Shown one piece after another: positions 50,279-59,824 of a DNA stretch of 64,000 nt. Below the pieces are notes generated by a model. The model was not told where the DNA came from. It worked only from the letters and a program-made list of their open reading frames with translations, and ran no database searches. Source of the DNA: Clostridium_S neuense (GTDB lineage: Bacteria; Bacillota; Clostridia; Clostridiales; Clostridiaceae); contig NZ_JBJIAA010000004.1 in the NCBI RefSeq assembly GCF_045310695.1, positions 245,420-309,419 on the forward strand, read 5' to 3'. The first letter of the stretch is position 1. Every line of letters begins with the position of its first letter. Both the position numbers and the translations under genes were made by a program.

Positions 50279-51475
50279 TCATTCATTTTTAGTTCCTATA
50301 AATTTAAAAATCAAAATTCCAAAAACTGAAGCTATTATAGATACAACCATTATAGCTACCTTAGCATCATTCAAGTAAGCTTCACTAGAAAATGATAAAG
50401 AAGACACAAACAAAGACATTGTAAATCCTATTCCTCCAAGTACACTTGCTCCATATATATGCTTCATTGAAACTCTTGAAGGCAAATTAGCAAGCTTAAA
50501 TTTAATAAGGAAATAAGAAACACCAAAAATACCCAATTGCTTTCCTAAAAAAAGGCCCAGAATAATTCCGCAACTTACAGAGGAAGTTATAAGCCTTCTA
50601 AAACTACCTGCATTAATTACAACTCCAGAATTGGCAAAAGCAAATATTGGCATAATAAAATAGGCAGATAATAAATTTAAGAAGTGTTCAAATTTATAAG
50701 TAGTAGATTCTTGTGCTTCCACTCTACTTTTTCCAAGAGGTATACACATTCCTAAAATAACTCCTGCAATTGTTGGATGTACTCCAGACCTTAACAAAAA
50801 AAGCCACAAAACAAATCCTAAAATTATAAAAAACGAAATATACCTAACCTTTAATTTATTAGCAGTAATTAAAAGTATAAATACAATTGCTGCAGCTAAA
50901 AGCGAAATCCACTGTATATTATTTGTATAAAATACTGCAATAACAATAATAGAACCTAAATCATCCACTATCGCCAATGCTGTTAAAAATACAGCTATAC
51001 CTTTAGGAGCTTTTTTATTTCCTACAATAGAAATTATCCCTAGTGCAAAAGCTATATCTGTTGCCATTGGAATTCCCCAACCATTAACAGTTCTCTCGCC
51101 AAAATTAGTTATAAGATATATTAGTGCTGGAACGATCATTCCACCTATAGCCGCTCCAACTGGTAAAATTACTTTTTTAACGGATTTAAGCTCTCCAATA
51201 AGAACTTCCCTTTTAATCTCCATTCCAACTAATAAAAAAAAGACAACCATTAGTCCATCATTAATCCAGTGAAGTAAAGACATGGATATATATAATTTAT
51301 ACACTCCTAGTGTAAGATTTGCATGGAATAGCTCTTCATAGTTATAATGTAAATTTGAGTTTGAGATGATTACAGCAGCTACAGCACATATAATTAATAT
51401 AATTCCACTTGATGCTTCTTTGTTAAAAAAGTCCTTAAACATATTAATAATTACATTTGCTCTTTTTGATTTCAT
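50279..51475 (-). CDS. nhaA: Na+/H+ antiporter NhaA
   Basis: A 398-residue antiporter with about 12 helices starting at MKSKRANVI behind GAGGAG. The signature regions are NDGLMVVFFLLVGMEIKREV (about 68-87), PMATDIAFALGI (the Asp163-164 counterpart pair reads ATDIAF here) and ALAIVDDLGSIIVIAVFYT (the conserved D-D of the ion site). It uses proton entry to expel Na+ and resists alkaline pH. It lies upstream of the fluoride riboswitch, with a promoter between, so it is a separate unit. Confidence 0.95.
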   Translation of the reverse strand: MKSKRANVIINMFKDFFNKEASSGIILIICAVAAVIISNSNLHYNYEELFHANLTLGVYKLYISMSLLHWINDGLMVVFFLLVGMEIKREVLIGELKSVKKVILPVGAAIGGMIVPALIYLITNFGERTVNGWGIPMATDIAFALGIISIVGNKKAPKGIAVFLTALAIVDDLGSIIVIAVFYTNNIQWISLLAAAIVFILLITANKLKVRYISFFIILGFVLWLFLLRSGVHPTIAGVILGMCIPLGKSRVEAQESTTYKFEHFLNLLSAYFIMPIFAFANSGVVINAGSFRRLITSSVSCGIILGLFLGKQLGIFGVSYFLIKFKLANLPSRVSMKHIYGASVLGGIGFTMSLFVSSLSFSSEAYLNDAKVAIMVVSIIASVFGILIFKFIGTKNE

Positions 51476-51680
51476 AACATTTCTCCTCAAATAAGTAATA
51501 ACTTTGACCAATACGATAAAATAGCTGCTTATATGCTTTAGTTTTCCCAATATTAATCTTTTAAACCATAAGTGCTTCTAAATATTTTTCACTTCATATT
51601 AAGCAATTTTTACTTTGATTAATATGTATTTAACTCAACTTTGATAAAATAAATTAAAATATATTAGTATGGAGGAAAAT

Positions 51681-52958
51681 ATGAAAAATTTAAATAAGAT
51701 TGAAAAAAGCTGGGTAATGTATGACTGGGCAAATTCCGCATATAGCATGGCTATAACTTCTACAATTCTTCCCTTGTATTTCAAAATGGCGTATTCTGGT
51801 TCCTCAACTAATTCTACTGCTTACTGGGGATATGCAAATTCAATTGGAACTTTAATCATTGCATTTTTATCACCTATTTTAGGTACTATTGCTGATTATA
51901 AAGGCTATAAAATGAAACTTTTTAAAATATTCTTTGCTCTCGGAACTGTATTTACTGCTCTTCTTTCTATAATTCCTAGCACTCACTGGACTTTACTTCT
52001 TATCTTTTACGTAATTAATTCTATAGGTTTTTCTGGAAGCTGCATATTTTACGATGCTTTTTTAGTAGATGTAACCCCAAGCGAAAGTATGGATAGGGTA
52101 TCTTCTATGGGATTTGGAATAGGATATATAGGAAGTACAATTCCATTTATAATGTCAATAGCTTTAATACTACTTTCTCAAATAAAAGTTATTCCATTTT
52201 CAATACAAACCTCCTGCAAAATATCCTTTTTAATAACTTCCATATGGTGGGCAGTTTTTACAATTCCTATGATTAAAAATGTAAAACAAATACATGGCAT
52301 AAGTGTAGAAAAGACTCCAATTATAAGTAGCTTTGTAAGGTTAAAAAACACCATAAAAAATATAAAAAATCACAAGAATCTATTCTTATTTCTTCTTGCA
52401 TACTTTTTCTATATAGATGGTGTGGATACAATCATAACTATGGCTACTTCATATGGTTCAGACCTTGGAATAAGCTCCTCTACCCTTCTTGTAATCCTTC
52501 TTGCAACACAATTTATAGCTTTTCCATGCTCTATAATTTTTGGCTATCTTGCTGAAAAGTTTAATGGTAAAACAATGATTTTTTGTGGAATAATAATCTA
52601 CTCCTTTATATGCATATATTCATACTTTATAAAAACCTCTTTAGATTTTTGGATACTTGCTGTACTTGTAGGGACTTCTCAGGGAGGAATACAGGCAATA
52701 AGCCGTTCTTATTTTGGCAAACTTGTTCCTAAAAAAAGAGCTAATGAATTCTTTGGATTTTACAACATATTCGGCAAATTTTCAGCTATAATGGGACCTT
52801 TTATTGTAGGCATAGTTACACAGCTAACAGGTGAAACTCGTAAAGGTGTGTTAAGTATAATATTTCTTTTCTTAGTTGGTGGATTTATTCTTTTTAAAGC
52901 CCCTTCTGATAAAAAATACACTAATTCTAAAAATCCTGATTACGAATTAGAAGCATAA
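51681..52958 (+). CDS. MFS transporter, UMF1/Atg22-like family
   Basis: A 425-residue major facilitator starting at MKNLNKIEKSW behind GGAGGAAAAT. The ATG 12 bp upstream overlaps that site and is rejected. Family features: SWVMYDWANSAYSMAITSTI, LSPILGTIADYKGYKMKLF, SRSYFGKLVPKKRANEFFGF and FSAIMGPFIVGIVTQLTG. About 11-12 helices. Bacterial members have unknown substrates; the relation to yeast vacuolar Atg22 does not define one. Followed by a strong terminator. Confidence 0.9.
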   Translation: MKNLNKIEKSWVMYDWANSAYSMAITSTILPLYFKMAYSGSSTNSTAYWGYANSIGTLIIAFLSPILGTIADYKGYKMKLFKIFFALGTVFTALLSIIPSTHWTLLLIFYVINSIGFSGSCIFYDAFLVDVTPSESMDRVSSMGFGIGYIGSTIPFIMSIALILLSQIKVIPFSIQTSCKISFLITSIWWAVFTIPMIKNVKQIHGISVEKTPIISSFVRLKNTIKNIKNHKNLFLFLLAYFFYIDGVDTIITMATSYGSDLGISSSTLLVILLATQFIAFPCSIIFGYLAEKFNGKTMIFCGIIIYSFICIYSYFIKTSLDFWILAVLVGTSQGGIQAISRSYFGKLVPKKRANEFFGFYNIFGKFSAIMGPFIVGIVTQLTGETRKGVLSIIFLFLVGGFILFKAPSDKKYTNSKNPDYELEA

Positions 52959-52961
52959 AAA

Positions 52962-53013
52962 CAAAGATGAAGGTTTTTAACATACCACTCATCATTAAAA
53001 TCCTTCATCTTTG
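52962..53013. terminator. Convergent terminator
   Basis: CAAAGATGAAGG and CCTTCATCTTTG form a perfect 12-bp stem, shared by the MFS gene (plus) and the chemoreceptor (minus). Confidence 0.9.
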
Positions 53014-53030
53014 AATTATTATTTATCATT

Positions 53031-55049
53031 CTAAATTTTAAATTTATCAGCTTCTTCGTTAAGATTATTTGATAGATCTTTAAGTTCACCTGCAAACTTT
53101 GCTACACTTTCAGAAGAAGCATACATTTCCTCTGAAGATGCTGATATTTCCTCTGAGGATGCAGAGGTTTCCTCGGAAACAGCAGTAATTGAATCTATTT
53201 TTTCTAGTATTATATCCTTTGAACTCATAATAGTCTCTATTGATTTATAGGTATCATCAACTAAAGGCGCTATTGCTTTGACTGATGAAAGCATATTTTC
53301 AAAAGCTTCAATGGTTCTATTTACAATATTGGATTGCTCATTAAATGTCATCTTAACATTGTTTGAAGTTAATATTACCTCTTTTGTTTCACCGCTTATA
53401 CCTTCAATAAGATTATGTATCTGCTCTGTTGACTTCTTTGTTTCCTCAGCTAGCTTTCTAACCTCTTCTGCAACTACTGCGAATCCTTTCCCAGCCTCAC
53501 CAGCTCTTGCTGCTTCTATAGCCGCATTCAATGCAAGTAAGTCTGTTTGCTCAGATATATCATCTATGGCTTCTGTTATATTTCCAACCTTAGAAACGCT
53601 ATTGTCCAAATTATTTATTTTGCTAGCAACTACTTCAAAAGACTTATTTACAGCATTTATAGATTCTAAAAGTACATTTATTTCTTCTTTTCCTTTTAAT
53701 GCTTTGCTTTCTGTCTTGCTTGAACTTTCATTTACCTTTGAAATTTTTTCATTCATAGTCTGTAATTCCTGTGCAAACTTAGAAATCACACTGGATATAT
53801 TAACAAGGTCATTTGCTTCTTCTGTAGCTCCTTGTGCCACATCTTGTATAGCTCGTGCAACATCACTAGCAGCATTTGTCATTTCCTTTGAACTTGAGTT
53901 TAACTCCTCTGACATTGTGCTTACCTTTAAGGTTCCAGTTTTTATTACTGAAATAGTATTTTTTAAATGGTCCGCCATATTCTTAAATGCAGCTGCAAGT
54001 AAACCTATTTCATCTGAACTACTTACATTTATCTCATTACTTAATTCACCTTCAGATATTCTTTTCGATATACCTACTAACTGTTTAAGCGGAACTGTTA
54101 TTCCTCTTGCTATTTTAGTAAGTATTAGTGCGAATATAAGAAATGCAATCAATGATAAAACAACTATAATTATTATGGTACTATAAACCGTCTTTTCTAC
54201 ATTCTCCATAGACATACCTACATCTATAGCTCCAACAATTTGTCCCTCTTTATGTACTGGAACAATTATATCGTAGACAGGTATCTTATTTTTATATTTG
54301 TACTGAGAGGTATAAACCTTTCCTTTTGTAACTGCCTCTTTACTTCCAATATCCTTTAAAGTCATTCCAACTCTACTCTTGTCACTGTGTGCCTGAACCT
54401 TTAAATCTTTATCCATATACAGTGCGTAAACCATAGATTTATCACGTTTTACCATATCTTCAATAACTGCTTGTGTATTAAGTTCATCAGTTAATTTTTG
54501 CACTCTATTGGCTAGTACTCCTATTTGAACCATACCACCACTCATGTTACTTATATAACCATATTTATAATAATCGTTACCTTTGGCACTTTTTCTTATA
54601 TCCTCCATGAACTCATCTTTTTCACCTTTAAGTACAGGATACCCTAAGCTTTTATTGTCAAATACATAACCAACAGATGAACTTAAATTAGAGTATACTA
54701 CTTTACCAGATACATCCGTTACATTTATTTCATCAACTTGAAATTGATCTGCTAAAGACTGCAAATAACTATTGTCTATTTTGTTGCTGCTTGTTACTAT
54801 AAAATTTCCTAAAGTTTTTATTTTATCTTCAATAGACTTATTTAATGCATCCACTGCAATATTGTTTTTTTCTGTATTCTGCGATATTTGATTTGCCATA
54901 TTAATTCCATCTGATTCCATTTGCGATAATATTCTACTTCTTGATATTGTCACAGAAGCTGATGCTATAATAGTAATAATTACAAACATTATTATCATTG
55001 GAATAACAAGAATTTTAAAAGATACAGAATCTCTAAATGTTTTTTTCAT
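53031..55049 (-). CDS. Methyl-accepting chemotaxis protein with Cache sensor
   Basis: A 672-residue receptor starting at MKKTFRDSVSF, preceded by AAGGGG; the 32-codon upstream extension is rejected. Helix 1 is at about 11-33. The external sensor (about 35-290) has a Cache layout with FQVDEINVTDVSGKVVYSNL and YDIIVPVHKEGQIVGAIDVG. Helix 2 is at about 295-320, then HAMP and the signalling domain. The tip is conserved (EQTDLLALNAAIEAARAGEA, GKGFAVVAEEVRKLAEETKK). It differs from the receptor at 1.3 kb throughout the sensor. Ligand unknown. Confidence 0.93.
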   Translation of the reverse strand: MKKTFRDSVSFKILVIPMIIMFVIITIIASASVTISRSRILSQMESDGINMANQISQNTEKNNIAVDALNKSIEDKIKTLGNFIVTSSNKIDNSYLQSLADQFQVDEINVTDVSGKVVYSNLSSSVGYVFDNKSLGYPVLKGEKDEFMEDIRKSAKGNDYYKYGYISNMSGGMVQIGVLANRVQKLTDELNTQAVIEDMVKRDKSMVYALYMDKDLKVQAHSDKSRVGMTLKDIGSKEAVTKGKVYTSQYKYKNKIPVYDIIVPVHKEGQIVGAIDVGMSMENVEKTVYSTIIIIVVLSLIAFLIFALILTKIARGITVPLKQLVGISKRISEGELSNEINVSSSDEIGLLAAAFKNMADHLKNTISVIKTGTLKVSTMSEELNSSSKEMTNAASDVARAIQDVAQGATEEANDLVNISSVISKFAQELQTMNEKISKVNESSSKTESKALKGKEEINVLLESINAVNKSFEVVASKINNLDNSVSKVGNITEAIDDISEQTDLLALNAAIEAARAGEAGKGFAVVAEEVRKLAEETKKSTEQIHNLIEGISGETKEVILTSNNVKMTFNEQSNIVNRTIEAFENMLSSVKAIAPLVDDTYKSIETIMSSKDIILEKIDSITAVSEETSASSEEISASSEEMYASSESVAKFAGELKDLSNNLNEEADKFKI

Positions 55050-55305
55050 TGCATAAAACCCCTTTTCTTTCTCAATAACCATCAGTATTATAATAAAAAT
55101 TAATCTCATTAATTGTATCACTATATGCGCATATTCTATAAGCACTTTTGAACTTTTTTGTAATTATATGTAGTATGATGGAGAATATTTATAAAAATGC
55201 ACTAAAAAAATCATTATATTTTGTGATATACACAACTAATTCTATAAATGAAATAGTTATCCTATATTACTAAATTAATAATTTCGTGTTTTTCATAAAA
55301 TATTA

Positions 55306-55343
55306 AAAAACTTCTACACTTATTAAAAATGTAGAAGTTTTTA
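55306..55343 (-). terminator. Terminator of the kdp operon
   Basis: AAAAACTTCTACA and TGTAGAAGTTTTT form a perfect 13-bp stem around an 11-nt loop, 45 bp beyond the kdpE stop. Its loop and stem are nearly identical to the terminator in the fluoride riboswitch. The remaining part of 55050-55388 holds no gene. Confidence 0.85.
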
Positions 55344-55388
55344 ATTTAAATGAATCCAATTATTATGTTTTTGCACACGCTCTCCTAT

Positions 55389-56090
55389 TTATTCCTCTAT
55401 CATCCTATATCCAACCCCAACCTCAGTATAAATGTATTCCGGTTGGGCTGGATCTCTTTCTATCTTTCTTCTCAAGTTTGCCATAAAAACTCTTAAAGAT
55501 TGAGTTTCATTTCCCAAAGAAGTACCCCATATTTCCTTAATTATAAAATTATGCGTCAACACTTTTCCTGAGTACTTAGCCAAAAGTACCATGATTTTAT
55601 ACTCTATTGGAGTTAAATGAATATCTTTATTATCAACTGTTACCTTTCGCTTCTCAAAATCTATCTTTAATGCTTTAACCTGAAAAGTTTTAATATCTTC
55701 ACCCTTTGAATTGCCAATAGCACCATTATGCCTTAAAGATACCCTGATTCTTGCAAGAAGTTCACTTATTCCAAAAGGTTTAGTTAAATAGTCATCCGCC
55801 CCCATATCAAGTGCCTCAACCTTCTGCCGCTCATTTTCTCTAGCTGAAACTATTATTATTGGAATACTTAATAATTCTCTTACTCTTTCTATTACCTCAG
55901 TTCCATCAATATCTGGCAGCCCCAAATCAAGTATTATCAAATCCGGATGATTGGATATAGAGAGTGCAACAGCTTCATTTCCTTTATCAGTTTCAATATA
56001 CTTATAACCCTGTGTGGATAATGCCGCAGTTATAAAATTTCTTATAGGTCTATCATCTTCAACCACAAGAATATAAGGACTATTATTCAT
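55389..56090 (-). CDS. kdpE: KdpE response regulator
   Basis: A 233-residue OmpR-family regulator paired with KdpD. Receiver motifs: VVEDDRPIRNF, LIILDLGLPDIDG (phospho-Asp about 54), IIVSARENERQ and DYLTKPFGISELL (Lys). The C-terminal winged helix ends in VGYRMIEE. The start ATG at 56090 overlaps the kdpD stop (TGATG), giving translational coupling. It is expected to bind the tandem 11-bp repeats before kdpZ under potassium limitation. Last gene of the operon. Confidence 0.95.
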   Translation of the reverse strand: MNNSPYILVVEDDRPIRNFITAALSTQGYKYIETDKGNEAVALSISNHPDLIILDLGLPDIDGTEVIERVRELLSIPIIIVSARENERQKVEALDMGADDYLTKPFGISELLARIRVSLRHNGAIGNSKGEDIKTFQVKALKIDFEKRKVTVDNKDIHLTPIEYKIMVLLAKYSGKVLTHNFIIKEIWGTSLGNETQSLRVFMANLRRKIERDPAQPEYIYTEVGVGYRMIEE

Positions 56091-58792
56091 CACTTATCCC
56101 TCTTTCCTTTAGGTACATTAAAACTAAATATTGCCCCACCACCTTTTTTATTTATAGCTCTAATTTTACCACCATGGGCTTCAACTATTGATTTACAAAT
56201 AGCAAGTCCAAGACCTACTCCTCTTCTTGAATCTGAAATCTTACTTCCATTAGTAAAAAATCTATCAAATATATATGGCAATATATCTTCTGATATACCA
56301 ACACCATTATCGGAAACCTCAAATATTACATCGTCACTTTTTTCATAAGCCTTTATCTCTATAGTAGATTCTTTTGGAGAAAATTTCACAGCATTATCAA
56401 TTAAATTAATTATAACCTGTTCAATCAAACTTCCATCCATTGGCACCATTATTACATCTTCAGGGACATTGACCTTTATTTTATGCTCTTTTGCATATTT
56501 AGAGCTTCTCTGCACTGCTTCCGATACTACTTCTTCTACAAGTTCTATATCCTTTTTTATCTCCATTTTTCCTTCATCAAACTTAGTCATACTAAGCAAA
56601 TTTTCAACAAGTCTTATCAGCCATTCTGTGTCATCATACATCCCTTCTAAGAGATTCTGTTTTGTATCCTCTGATATAAATTCCCCATTTTCAAGCATAG
56701 TGCTTACAGCTCCTTTAATTCCAGCAAGTGGACTTCTGAGGTCATGTGATATAGATCTTAAAAGGTTGCTTCTAAGCCTCTCTCTTTCAATTTCAACTTT
56801 AGAGGTTTCCTGCTGTTTAGACAAAATTTCTCTATCAAGAGCAATAGCTATTTGACTTGTTACAGTTTCAACAATAAATTTTTGCTCTGGCTTTAAAAAA
56901 CCTTCTGCACATGAAACACCAATAACACCAAGAACTTTTCCTTGAACCTTTATTGGCACATAATAGCCCTGTGCTCTATAAAAGGTATCCGTACCAGAAC
57001 CAGATTCCTTACCATTTAAAAAAGTCCAATAGGCTGATGCATTTTCATCTTTCCCCACAAGATTATCATTTTTAATTCCCTTTTCAGGATTGTATATAAA
57101 GGGAGTAGAAAGCTTACCTCCATTTGAAAGATATCCTACAATAGTCCTATTTACAAGCCTAGAAATATATTTTATTCCTACGGATATAACATCACAATCT
57201 CCAGATGCTCTTAAAAGCTTTGCACTTACTCTGTATAAGGTCTGGGTTCTCTTTTCATTAGCAATTGAATTTTGAGCTTCAGCCTGAATTTTATTAGTAA
57301 GTGTTCCAACAACTAACGAAACTATAAGCATTATGGGAAATGTAGCAAGATAACTTTTATCATAAAATTGAAAAGAATATCTTGGCTCTGTAAATAAGTA
57401 ATTAAAAATAAGCATAGCAATTATAGAAGAAATTATCCCCATAAAATAACCCTTTGTTGTTACATATACAATTATAACACCTAAAATAAATATCATAATA
57501 ACATCTGCTTCTGCAAACCCTATATAATCAAAAATTTTTCCTAAAACAGTGGTTATTAAAATTATAGCTGCCATTTTAATAAAATCTCTTAAGGATGAGC
57601 TAACCTTAATATTACTTAGGCTTGATTTTCTTTTTTTCTGATAAGTTGAATTAGGTATAGCATATACATCTATATAGGCGTTGGAGTCCATAAGCTTATC
57701 TACAATATCCTTAGCATAAAAGTGAAATACCTTGCTAGTCTTTTTGTGATTTTTTCCAATTATTATCTTAGTTATATTTCTAAACTCCGCATACTGTATT
57801 ATCTGATCAACTATATTATCTCCATATATAGTTACAACTTCTCCTCCAAGCTGCTCTGCCAAATTAAAATGAAAATTCAATCTTTCTTTATCCTCTTTTG
57901 TCAGCTTTGATGACTTAGTATTTTCAACATAAAGTGCAACCCATTTAGAGTGATATACTTCTGCCATCCTAGCTGCTGTTCTTATTATTCTTTGAGAAGA
58001 AGGCGATGGTCCAATACATGCCATTATTTTATCTGAAGTCGGCATAACAGTTATTTCCCTCTTTGAAAGTCTTGCACTCTCGACCTCATTATTAACTCTG
58101 TCTGCCGTCCTTCTAAGAGCAATTTCCCTCAAAGCATACAAATTATTTTTAGTAAAGAAATTGTGAAATGCCCTTTTTACCTGTTCCTTTTTGTATATCT
58201 TACCATCGCTAAAACGCTTTAAAAGTTCATCTGGTTCAATATCAATTATCTCAACCTTATCAGCTTCATCAAAAACCTTATCTGGAATTGTTTCTCTAAC
58301 ACAAATCCTTGTTATATTAGCAACAACGTCATTTAAACTTTCTATATGCTGAACATTTAATGTAGTATAAACATCAATACCTGCTTCCAAAAGTTCCTCT
58401 ATATCCTGCCACCTTTTTCTATTTCTCTGTCCCTTTACATTTGTGTGTGCAAGCTCATCCACAAGTATTATCTCTGGTTTCCTTCCAAGTGCTTTATCTA
58501 TATCAAATTCCCTTATGTTTACTCCTCTGTAATTTACAATCTTTGTCCTTATAGCTTCAAAGCCCTTAGTTAAACTCATAGTTTCAGCCCTTGCATGAGG
58601 TTCTATATATCCTATTATTATATCCTTACCGAGTTCCTTTACTTCTTGTGCTTCTCTAAGCATAGCGTAAGTTTTACCAACTCCAGCTGCATATCCAAAA
58701 AATATTTTTAATTTTCCTCTCATGGCTTTACTTTCTTCCTTTTCAATTTGATTCAAAAGATAGTACGGATCTGGTCTTTGATTGATATTCAT
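56090..58792 (-). CDS. kdpD: KdpD sensor histidine kinase
   Basis: A 900-residue potassium/turgor sensor. The N-terminal KdpD domain has the Walker-like FFGYAAGVGKTYAMLREA (about 31-48) and LVDELAHTNVKGQRNRKRW (about 110-128). A universal-stress-like domain covers about 250-375. Four close helices follow (about 400-500), then a GAF-like region. The kinase core has SISHDLRSPLAGIKG (phospho-His about 681), NLIDNAVKFSPKE, VSDNGVGISED and GVGLGLAICKSIVEAHGG. Coupled to kdpE by overlap and preceded by kdpX. Confidence 0.96.
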   Translation of the reverse strand: MNINQRPDPYYLLNQIEKEESKAMRGKLKIFFGYAAGVGKTYAMLREAQEVKELGKDIIIGYIEPHARAETMSLTKGFEAIRTKIVNYRGVNIREFDIDKALGRKPEIILVDELAHTNVKGQRNRKRWQDIEELLEAGIDVYTTLNVQHIESLNDVVANITRICVRETIPDKVFDEADKVEIIDIEPDELLKRFSDGKIYKKEQVKRAFHNFFTKNNLYALREIALRRTADRVNNEVESARLSKREITVMPTSDKIMACIGPSPSSQRIIRTAARMAEVYHSKWVALYVENTKSSKLTKEDKERLNFHFNLAEQLGGEVVTIYGDNIVDQIIQYAEFRNITKIIIGKNHKKTSKVFHFYAKDIVDKLMDSNAYIDVYAIPNSTYQKKRKSSLSNIKVSSSLRDFIKMAAIILITTVLGKIFDYIGFAEADVIMIFILGVIIVYVTTKGYFMGIISSIIAMLIFNYLFTEPRYSFQFYDKSYLATFPIMLIVSLVVGTLTNKIQAEAQNSIANEKRTQTLYRVSAKLLRASGDCDVISVGIKYISRLVNRTIVGYLSNGGKLSTPFIYNPEKGIKNDNLVGKDENASAYWTFLNGKESGSGTDTFYRAQGYYVPIKVQGKVLGVIGVSCAEGFLKPEQKFIVETVTSQIAIALDREILSKQQETSKVEIERERLRSNLLRSISHDLRSPLAGIKGAVSTMLENGEFISEDTKQNLLEGMYDDTEWLIRLVENLLSMTKFDEGKMEIKKDIELVEEVVSEAVQRSSKYAKEHKIKVNVPEDVIMVPMDGSLIEQVIINLIDNAVKFSPKESTIEIKAYEKSDDVIFEVSDNGVGISEDILPYIFDRFFTNGSKISDSRRGVGLGLAICKSIVEAHGGKIRAINKKGGGAIFSFNVPKGKRDK

Positions 58793-58812
58793 AAAACTTC
58801 CCTTACCTTATA

Positions 58813-59166
58813 TTACTCTTTATAGTAGATGTTATCTTCCTTTTCCAGCTTGTTAAAAAAACTTATTGATGCACCCTGAAATTTTCCTTTCAAATAAGAA
58901 CTTCCGCAATAGTTTTTATTGAGATATATTGTAATTTTATTATCCTTTATATTATAACTTCCGTAGGAATAGGTACTTTCCTTAAGCTGATTCCCCACCA
59001 AAGTACATTTATCTCCCCTTTTTAATACTAATGTGGTATTACTTTTTGGCGATCTATACTTTCCTAAATACGGGCTACTGCCATAATTATACACCTTATA
59101 CACTTCTAAACAAAACAATATAATTACAATTAAACCTACAACTGCCTTCTTCATAAAACTTTTCAC
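58813..59166 (-). CDS. kdpX: KdpX, small secreted or membrane-anchored protein of the clostridial kdp operon
   Basis: A 117-residue protein between kdpC and kdpD. It starts behind AGGTGA, with an N-terminal signal/anchor helix (about 6-24). The extracytoplasmic part has YLGKYRSPKSNTTLVLKRGD, CTLVGNQLKES and IYLNKNYCGSSYLKGKF, suggesting a small beta-rich fold with two Cys (about 54 and 89). I recall kdpX from the C. acetobutylicum kdp operon; its function is unknown. It could modulate KdpD or the transporter from outside. Confidence 0.8.
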   Translation of the reverse strand: MKSFMKKAVVGLIVIILFCLEVYKVYNYGSSPYLGKYRSPKSNTTLVLKRGDKCTLVGNQLKESTYSYGSYNIKDNKITIYLNKNYCGSSYLKGKFQGASISFFNKLEKEDNIYYKE

Positions 59167-59185
59167 CTGTCTTTATTAAAAAATA

Positions 59186-59806
59186 CTATTTAATCATAGA
59201 AGCTACCTCTAAGTTTACCTTAAGAACATTTACTCTAGGTTCACCCAAAACGCCAAAAGTTCTATCTGCTGTATATTTTTTAACTATTTCCCTTAACTTA
59301 TCTTCACTTATCCCAGTTGCTTTTGCCACAGTTGGTATTTGTATCTCAGCAGCCTTTGGACTTATATCTGGGTCAAGTCCTGAACCTGAACTTGTAAGTA
59401 AATCTGCAGGTATATCTTCTTTATTTACACCTGGATGAGTTTTTAAAAAATCCTTCACATCATCTTTAATTCTTTTAGCTAAATCTTTATTTGAAGGTGC
59501 TAAATTTTGTGAACCAGAAGCAACTCCGCTATAAGCTGTTTTTCCATCCTTACCAGGCTTTAAATCAGCTTTAGTATAGGTATTATAGTTCACAGAAGAA
59601 ACCCTTCCTCTAAAGAATCTTTTATCCGTAAAATTCTGACCTAAGAGTGCAGAACCAACTTCTTTACCTCTATAAGTTACAATACTTCCATTTGCTTTCT
59701 TATTAAAAGCTGCTTGACTAACTCCAGTTATAAAAAGCGGATAAATTATTCCGCATAGTATTATAAGAACAATGCACAAACGAAGAGCTTTAACTATTGA
59801 TTTCAT
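59186..59806 (-). CDS. kdpC: Potassium-transporting ATPase KdpC subunit
   Basis: A 206-residue accessory subunit starting at MKSIVKALRL behind AAAGGGG. One N-terminal helix (about 8-30) anchors it. The conserved motifs are VGSALLGQNFTDKRFFRGRV, SGSGLDPDISPKAAEIQIP and RTFGVLGEPRVNVLKVN. It helps nucleotide binding by KdpB. Lies 18 bp after kdpB. Confidence 0.95.
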   Translation of the reverse strand: MKSIVKALRLCIVLIILCGIIYPLFITGVSQAAFNKKANGSIVTYRGKEVGSALLGQNFTDKRFFRGRVSSVNYNTYTKADLKPGKDGKTAYSGVASGSQNLAPSNKDLAKRIKDDVKDFLKTHPGVNKEDIPADLLTSSGSGLDPDISPKAAEIQIPTVAKATGISEDKLREIVKKYTADRTFGVLGEPRVNVLKVNLEVASMIK

Positions 59807-59824
59807 TTTCTTATCCCCTTTCAA

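Noticed and set aside
53278..54186. Long open frame of 302 codons on the plus strand inside the chemoreceptor gene
   Set aside because: It lies wholly antisense to a clear MCP with conserved motifs. Its Ser/Ile/Phe-rich product is typical of antisense shadows. The same applies to frames at 59880-60569 and 61218-61922 opposite kdpB.
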